Shown one piece after another: positions 44,026-49,074 of a DNA stretch of 49,074 nucleotides. Position 1 is the stretch's first letter. Every line of letters starts with the position of its first letter. Position numbers and translations under genes: made by a program. Source of the stretch: Glaciecola sp964418575. GTDB lineage: Bacteria; Pseudomonadota; Gammaproteobacteria; Enterobacterales; Alteromonadaceae. The notes below the pieces were generated by a model. It was not told the origin of the DNA. It worked only from the letters and a program-made list of their open reading frames with translations, and made no database searches. The stretch lies in NCBI GenBank assembly GCA_964418575.1, contig CAYQMI010000011.1, positions 1-49,074 on the forward strand. Reading direction: 5' to 3'.

Positions 44026-44089
44026 GACTAAAGCGCTCGTAAGGATTACGTAAGAAATCTAGAAAGAATGCGCAATGGTCTGAATTTGA

Positions 44090-45160
44090 CTAAATAGCAG
44101 CCTTACGGGCTGCATACTTGCTACGTCTATTTATTCTGCGATGCCGCAACCATTCAAGTAAAATCAATGCCATCCATGCATATATGGTTAACATTAAAAA
44201 CAGTCCCATACGCACTGCAAAGGCTTTGTAAACATCGTTTCCGTTGGCACTATCCTGAACAGCAGGTCCGAGTAATAGCAACATGGTAACAAACACGTTT
44301 TGCCAAAATGATGGCGGGAAACGAGTGGGTATAACCGCGTAGAATTTTGCCGCAAGGTAAATGGTCCCTAATAGGGTCCATAGAAAGAACATCCATAGAT
44401 TTGGTGCAATACTTAGTCCAAGCCATAGCAAAATGGCAAATAAACCAGATACTAGGGTAGATAACACCAGCTCTCTACCAGCATCTCGAGCATTCATCAT
44501 TGTGGTTTGTTGACCAAGCGACACGGCCTTCATAAGCAATGGTAAATAAGCGGCAGGATTGGTTAATACGAAAATGTAAGTAGGGAAAATAATTAAATTA
44601 GCTCGTAAAGCCAGCCAGTTAGAATCCGAAACGGTCGCAGGTGCGTCGGGCTGCGCTGTGCTGTCGCTGTCTTCTGGAAAAAAGGGATAAACCACCCACT
44701 GGCACAACACACTCAACACAACAGCTACAATCAAAACACTTATAATGCCACTGGCTAGTGCAGGTGAAATAGTCCCTGCTGCCGTAATCATGGTGAGACC
44801 CACAGCTAACAATGTTGCAGCACCTACTTTTCCAAGGTTCAGGCTTAGGTAGTTGGCAATAAATAAGCCGACGAACACTAAAAGCAGGCCAGTTAATGCG
44901 TAATGGAGTAAGAAGGGCAATAGTAATAAACCTAGGCCAAGCGTAAGACTTAACACTAGTAGCAAGCCGATTAGCCCTTTCAATGCCATGGGCGGCTTTG
45001 GCGCAGCGCCTAACATAAAAGCAAACATCGGCACTAAATAAGGTAAATCCATGCCAAGCCCATAGGCGATAGCTAAAGCCAAGGCAACGCTTGTAGCGAG
45101 GCGAAAGACTCGTCTTGCGCCTAAAGGTATTTTGCTTGTTCGTGATGCATCAATAGGCAT
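44090..45160 (-). CDS. DUF2955 (FUSC-like) inner-membrane protein
   Basis: This 356-aa protein has about ten transmembrane helices in two groups, with a short hydrophilic segment (about 165-185) between. The first half LPYLVPMFAFMLGAAPKPP is typical of DUF2955. Members are paired with HlyD-type adaptors, probably as aromatic-acid-efflux-like (AaeB-like) pumps. It overlaps the adaptor gene by 11 bp and is the last gene of the unit. Confidence 0.85.
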   Translation of the reverse strand: MPIDASRTSKIPLGARRVFRLATSVALALAIAYGLGMDLPYLVPMFAFMLGAAPKPPMALKGLIGLLLVLSLTLGLGLLLLPFLLHYALTGLLLVFVGLFIANYLSLNLGKVGAATLLAVGLTMITAAGTISPALASGIISVLIVAVVLSVLCQWVVYPFFPEDSDSTAQPDAPATVSDSNWLALRANLIIFPTYIFVLTNPAAYLPLLMKAVSLGQQTTMMNARDAGRELVLSTLVSGLFAILLWLGLSIAPNLWMFFLWTLLGTIYLAAKFYAVIPTRFPPSFWQNVFVTMLLLLGPAVQDSANGNDVYKAFAVRMGLFLMLTIYAWMALILLEWLRHRRINRRSKYAARKAAI

Positions 45161-46286
45161 ACGACATATAGCTTAAAAAGCGGATGTAAATCTCACCTAA
45201 CCAATTTAAAAAACCACCATCATCGTTATATACAATTACCGATGCCTGGCCACCAATACGCAAGCTCTTTAAAAGGGCAGGGTCTTGGTTAGGATCAAAC
45301 TCTATATAGGTTGCAAAACGTTGTGATTCGCGCAACCAATCGCGATTGTTGTTAATGGTGGGTAAGGTGCCTGGACTTGTGGCACTGCCAGCGTTTATAC
45401 CAATGCCTATGTTACGCACTTTGCCAGTAAATACATGTCCGGGTAAAACATCAAAAATAAGCTCTACCTCATTGCCGGCTTGCATCAAGCTAAGATTGTT
45501 TTCGGTATATTCGGCGCTCACCCAAACGTCATTCAAGGATACTAAGGTAATAACTGGATTACCTGCACCAGCATATAAACCTGCATCAGCGCGTAAATCA
45601 GTAATAACGCCCCGCGATGAAGCTTTCACAACTGTTCGCTCGATGTCTAACTCAGCTTTTTCTACCGCAGTTTGCGCTATTTTAACGATACTATTTATTT
45701 CTTCGTCACCACCGTTAGCTTGAATGGCGCGCTCAATATCAGACATTGCGGCTGATACACCTGCTCTAGCTTGGTCCAGTGATGCTTGAGAAAGCTCTAA
45801 GCGGCGAAGGGATACCGTACCGGGATCATCTGCGCGCAAACGTGTTAGTCTTGCGGTGTCTTTCTCTGCTTTTTCTTGATTAGCCTTGGCAGCAAGTAAG
45901 TTAGCGCGTGCGGCCTCTACCGCGGCATCACCTGCTCGCACTTGTCTTAGTGTATTTTCTAGGTCTGATTGGGCTTTTGCTAACGCAATTTCATATTGGC
46001 TGGAGTCGATACGAAAAAGCGGCTCTCCCTCATCAACGGTTTGATTATTTTCTACCCATACTTCGCGCACGATGCCCGATACTTGAGGTGCTACACCAAT
46101 TACATATCCTTGTACACGAGCTTGATCAGTATAAGGGGTGTAGCGATCTGCGGCTAAGTACCAAGTTAGACTTAAAATAATTAGAATCAACACCAATGCG
46201 CCACCTTTTTTGACCGCACCAGACGCATTGTTTTCTTTAGGCTCTGGTGGCGTAGTTTGATCAGTGGTGTCCTGAACATTACTCAT
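45150..46286 (-). CDS. HlyD/EmrA-like efflux adaptor
   Basis: This 378-aa membrane-fusion protein has one N-terminal helix (about 30-48), a lipoyl half (VSGIVREVWVENNQTVDEGEPLF, given in part), an alpha-helical hairpin (about 90-190) and a barrel domain. The ATG chosen has an AGAGG site nine bases upstream. A TTG three codons earlier lies closer to that site and is less likely. It links the DUF2955 pump to the NodT-type channel. Confidence 0.9.
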   Translation of the reverse strand: MSNVQDTTDQTTPPEPKENNASGAVKKGGALVLILIILSLTWYLAADRYTPYTDQARVQGYVIGVAPQVSGIVREVWVENNQTVDEGEPLFRIDSSQYEIALAKAQSDLENTLRQVRAGDAAVEAARANLLAAKANQEKAEKDTARLTRLRADDPGTVSLRRLELSQASLDQARAGVSAAMSDIERAIQANGGDEEINSIVKIAQTAVEKAELDIERTVVKASSRGVITDLRADAGLYAGAGNPVITLVSLNDVWVSAEYTENNLSLMQAGNEVELIFDVLPGHVFTGKVRNIGIGINAGSATSPGTLPTINNNRDWLRESQRFATYIEFDPNQDPALLKSLRIGGQASVIVYNDDGGFLNWLGEIYIRFLSYMSYAY

Positions 46287-46306
46287 TATTTGCAACCTCT
46301 TCTTTT

Positions 46307-47830
46307 TTATTGCGTTCGGGGTAGGGCTTGTTCAAGCTGACCGCTCCAGTCGATTCTATCTTCCATTTGCTGACGAAGCTCATCAGGCACAATTTGCTCA
46401 ATGGTAGTTTCTTGCCAGCCACCGCCGAGCGCTTTATAAAATGCAATTACTGCATTGATGTGTGCTCCTTGCGTAGCTACTCTGTTATTTGACTGTGCGG
46501 CCAAGGCGCGTTGTGCATCTAAAACGCGTTGAAAATCTGAGTAACCTTCTTGATAGCGATAAGTCGACAGTTTAAGAGAACGCTCAGCAGCATTCAGTGA
46601 CTCTTGCAAAATAGCATCTTGCTCTAGTGTTTTTACAACAGATATCGCGGCGTCATCAATTTCTCGCGCAGCTTGTAAAACCGTATTTTGGTAATTTTCA
46701 ATTGCTTGCTGAAGGCGTGCATCCTGCGCTCTGACATTGTTTTTTATTCGTCCGTAGTTAAAAAGGTTCCAAGTAAATGATGGTCCAAAACCAGTAGAAA
46801 TATTATCGGCACTGGCGGCCACATTATTGCCTGAGAAAGATATTGTGCCAAATAATGATATAGAAGGGTACAAAGCAGCTTCGGCTACACCAATTTGCGC
46901 TGACTGAGCGGCAACCTGCCAGGCAGAGCTACGTATATCTGGACGGCGCATTAAAAGCCTGCCCGGAATGTCTTTTATCATTGTCTCTTTTAAAGCTGGC
47001 AATGTGTTAGGCACTGCGGCTAGCTCTGGCATGTTGCCAGGTGGCCTCCCCAACAAAACGCCCAGCGCATTGCTCAATTGCTGTTGAGTAATTTCCAGAG
47101 AGGGAATGGTGGCTAAAGTTGCAAAATACTGAGTCTTAGCCTGCTGCAAATCCAGTTCGCCAGCCTGCCCACTTTGATATAGTTTATCGGTTATCTCAAG
47201 ACTGCGTTTTTGTAGCTCAGCGTTTTGCCGCGCAATTAAAATTTGTCGAGTGGTAGTTCGGTAAGCAAAGTAAGTTTGCGCGACTTGTGCGTTTAATAAT
47301 ACCTGTAGGTTTTGTTCATTGGCGACAGATGCGAAAAAAGCGGCATCAGCTGATTCGATGCTACGAGCAAAGCGACCCCAAAAGTCTATTTCCCAGCCAA
47401 GGTTAAATCCGGTGTCAAACGCGAGTACATCTGTTCTATCGCCGGAGTTTTCTCCATCAGTATCCCAACTGTCAGAACGTACGAGTGACCCTGTAGCCTG
47501 TTGCAATTGAGGATATAGGTTGCCTTGCGCAATCCCTAGAACAGCGCGTGTCTCCAAAATCCGTAAGCCCGCAACACGCAAGCCCGGGTTTTCTGCTCGA
47601 GCTATAAGGAGTAAGTTATTGAGGATAGGGTCTTCAAAGGATTTCCACCAAAACTCAAGTTCACGGTCACGTTCTTCTGCGCTTAAGATGGGCGTTTGTG
47701 TTTGCCCATAAAGAGTAGTCTCCCAATCTTCAAGCCATCCCACTCTCGGCTCAGTATATTGCGGGCCTAAAATGGTGCAGGCGGACAGCACTGTGGCTAT
47801 CGATAGGGTGATAATCTTTTTATAGGACAT
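46307..47830 (-). CDS. NodT-type outer-membrane efflux lipoprotein
   Basis: This 507-aa protein has a lipobox LSAC (Cys18) and two TolC-type repeats (DPILNNLLLIARAENPGLRVA and the matching second-half blocks, such as AAQSAQIGVAEAALYPSISLFG, given in part). It should form the outer-membrane channel of the pump. A longer reading from 47884 overlaps the upstream AI-2E gene end and does not match a signal peptide. The start at 47830 does. Confidence 0.92.
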   Translation of the reverse strand: MSYKKIITLSIATVLSACTILGPQYTEPRVGWLEDWETTLYGQTQTPILSAEERDRELEFWWKSFEDPILNNLLLIARAENPGLRVAGLRILETRAVLGIAQGNLYPQLQQATGSLVRSDSWDTDGENSGDRTDVLAFDTGFNLGWEIDFWGRFARSIESADAAFFASVANEQNLQVLLNAQVAQTYFAYRTTTRQILIARQNAELQKRSLEITDKLYQSGQAGELDLQQAKTQYFATLATIPSLEITQQQLSNALGVLLGRPPGNMPELAAVPNTLPALKETMIKDIPGRLLMRRPDIRSSAWQVAAQSAQIGVAEAALYPSISLFGTISFSGNNVAASADNISTGFGPSFTWNLFNYGRIKNNVRAQDARLQQAIENYQNTVLQAAREIDDAAISVVKTLEQDAILQESLNAAERSLKLSTYRYQEGYSDFQRVLDAQRALAAQSNNRVATQGAHINAVIAFYKALGGGWQETTIEQIVPDELRQQMEDRIDWSGQLEQALPRTQ

Positions 47831-47837
47831 AGTTAAT

Positions 47838-48947
47838 TTAAGATTCTGAACTCTTTGTAGCAGGCGCTGATGTATCAGGATCATCGACCCACTTCATAAA
47901 CACTTGGTAACCTACAGCCAGTATGACCGCCCCTAAAAACAAACCAATAAAGCCTGCAGATACCATTCCGCCCAACGCACCGAGCAATATAACGGCCATT
48001 GGCGCATCAACACCACGGCCCAATAACAATGGTTTTAACACGTTATCAGAGGCGCCGCCTACTAATAGATAAATAGTCCATATAATGTTGCTCGTGGTTG
48101 TTGCATCACTCATGCCCCATAGATAACCTAGAACTGGCAGTGATATTAGCAACGCGGGGAGTTGTAATATGCCAATTATTAAGGTGATAAGCGCTAAAAT
48201 ACCTGCTCCGGGCACGCCGGCAAACATAAAACCAACACCCAGAATCAAGGCTTGAATAAACGCTACACCTAAAACACCAACGGCAACTGAGCGGGTTGTT
48301 TTTACACTTAATGTGTGCACTTGGGGACCTGAGCTAGGGCCCGCAATTCTATTAATAACACGCTGCATTGCGGCACTTCCAGATTCACCGTAAGCCATCA
48401 TCACGCCAGCAACGATGAACGACCCCACGAAGAATAAAACCATCGCGGCAGTGCTGCCCAAATAACCAAGGCTTTTGCGAACTAAATTCTGTATGGCATC
48501 GCTATTTTTTGCCATAAAACCGTCGATGTTTGTGGCCATTTCATTCCAAACAGTAAACAGGCGTTCTCCAACCACTGGCCATTGTGCAACCTTTGGATTG
48601 GCTGCTGGCATAACCAACGTGCCAGCTTTTACCGATTCGTAGATAGCCGAGGAGTGCTCAATGAGCGATATACTAAGTGCAATTGTGGGTATGCCTAGCA
48701 AAAGTACTGCAATCAAAACGATTAAACTCGCCGCCAGTCCCTGTTTCCCGCCCATTCGACGCGCGCAAGCTTGATGGATTGGGTATATGGTTACTGCCAA
48801 CACTAATCCCCAAATTACAAGGTTTACGAAAGGCGCAAAAATTCGATAACAAAAGATAATTAGCAAAGCGATAAAGGCAAAACGTATTAATCCGTCCAAA
48901 AAGTCTTTAGATGTAAAGACCCGCGCAATAACCTTTGGTTCGCTCAT
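47838..48947 (-). CDS. AI-2E family transporter (second copy)
   Basis: This 369-aa permease has the same family layout as the gene at 1350-2423, with hydrophobic segments at about 15-50, 60-90, 155-190 and 225-350. It lies 7 bp upstream of the channel gene on the same strand, so it heads the efflux operon. The two AI-2E-type proteins in the window differ clearly in sequence and are not a recent duplication. Confidence 0.88.
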   Translation of the reverse strand: MSEPKVIARVFTSKDFLDGLIRFAFIALLIIFCYRIFAPFVNLVIWGLVLAVTIYPIHQACARRMGGKQGLAASLIVLIAVLLLGIPTIALSISLIEHSSAIYESVKAGTLVMPAANPKVAQWPVVGERLFTVWNEMATNIDGFMAKNSDAIQNLVRKSLGYLGSTAAMVLFFVGSFIVAGVMMAYGESGSAAMQRVINRIAGPSSGPQVHTLSVKTTRSVAVGVLGVAFIQALILGVGFMFAGVPGAGILALITLIIGILQLPALLISLPVLGYLWGMSDATTTSNIIWTIYLLVGGASDNVLKPLLLGRGVDAPMAVILLGALGGMVSAGFIGLFLGAVILAVGYQVFMKWVDDPDTSAPATKSSES

Positions 48948-48991
48948 TTTTATTCCTTTTTATCATTCCACAATCTAACCTAGGTTTAGCA

Positions 48992-49074
48992 TCATGTTTT
49001 ATCTGACCAGCCAAAAGTTTCGGTATAAAATTTTAATGATGCTTCAACGTCACCCGTGTAGAGGTCTGCCCATA
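48992..49074 (-). CDS. C-terminal end of a VOC/glyoxalase-like protein (partial, cut by window edge)
   Basis: The last 26 codons of a minus-strand frame read WADLYTGDVEASLKFYTETFGWSDKT, given in part, ended by TGA. This is the start block of a vicinal-oxygen-chelate domain (WxDL.TxD...FY...FGW), which normally continues for about 100 more residues. The stop is therefore early; either this is a pseudogene or a second, truncated domain of a longer protein outside the window. Confidence 0.5.
   Translation of the reverse strand, partial: WADLYTGDVEASLKFYTETFGWSDKT

Overview
The window looks like a chromosomal segment of a marine gammaproteobacterium of the Alteromonadales (Alteromonas/Glaciecola/Paraglaciecola type). 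This is inferred from gene order and protein character, not from a database search. The left half is conserved housekeeping sequence: yfcH-folX, a trp operon ordered trpE-G-D-C/F-B-A with yciI behind it, and the long rnm-yciO-scpA-scpB-rluB-truA-(mmuM-like)-accD-folC-dedD-cvpA-purF string. No tRNA, rRNA, CRISPR array or intact insertion sequence was seen. A run of exactly 100 Ns at 22213-22312 is flanked by a perfect 55-bp direct repeat. This looks like two contig ends that overlap by one assembly k-mer rather than a real gap.

Region by region: 1-3.4 kb holds a sugar-epimerase-like protein, FolX, an AI-2E-family permease and a membrane diguanylate cyclase. 3.5-10.8 kb is the minus-strand trp operon, preceded by a readable trpL leader peptide (three consecutive Trp codons) and an attenuator hairpin. 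11-21.8 kb is the plus-strand housekeeping string ending at purF. 22-25.1 kb is one large lipoprotein with calcium-binding type-3 repeats and a C-terminal Asp-box domain, between two terminators that share stem sequence. 25.2-35.4 kb is the accessory region. 35.7-41.3 kb carries an esterase lipoprotein, a serine beta-lactamase-like hydrolase and a tricorn-type protease. 41.5-44 kb has VF530, an RRM protein, MiaE, a beta-barrel gene remnant and a small lipoprotein. 44-49 kb is a minus-strand tripartite efflux operon with a second AI-2E-family permease.

The most interesting part is 26.7-35.4 kb. Two tiny genes, too short for normal ORF calling (57 and 50 aa), and a third disrupted by a single-base frameshift, encode small Sec-type precursors. 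Their mature peptides are about 27-35 residues and share a C-x12-C core ending near the C terminus. A ToxR/CadC-like regulator faces them. Divergent from that regulator is a set of genes for a LuxR-type regulator, a membrane-anchored thioredoxin-like protein with a CxxC motif, a periplasmic adaptor, an ABC ATPase, a large FtsX/MacB-like permease and a small two-helix membrane protein. I infer a secreted, disulfide-looped peptide system: export by Sec, cysteine handling by the thioredoxin-like protein, and expulsion from the periplasm by a MacAB-like pump. All gene families except the peptides are recognisable; the link between peptides and pump is a hypothesis from proximity and logic.

The accessory region also carries scars of mobility: a degenerate IS91-family transposase fragment just upstream of the peptides, a 45-bp dispersed repeat found there and again in front of the esterase gene, and palindromic 60-bp-period repeats before the tricorn gene.
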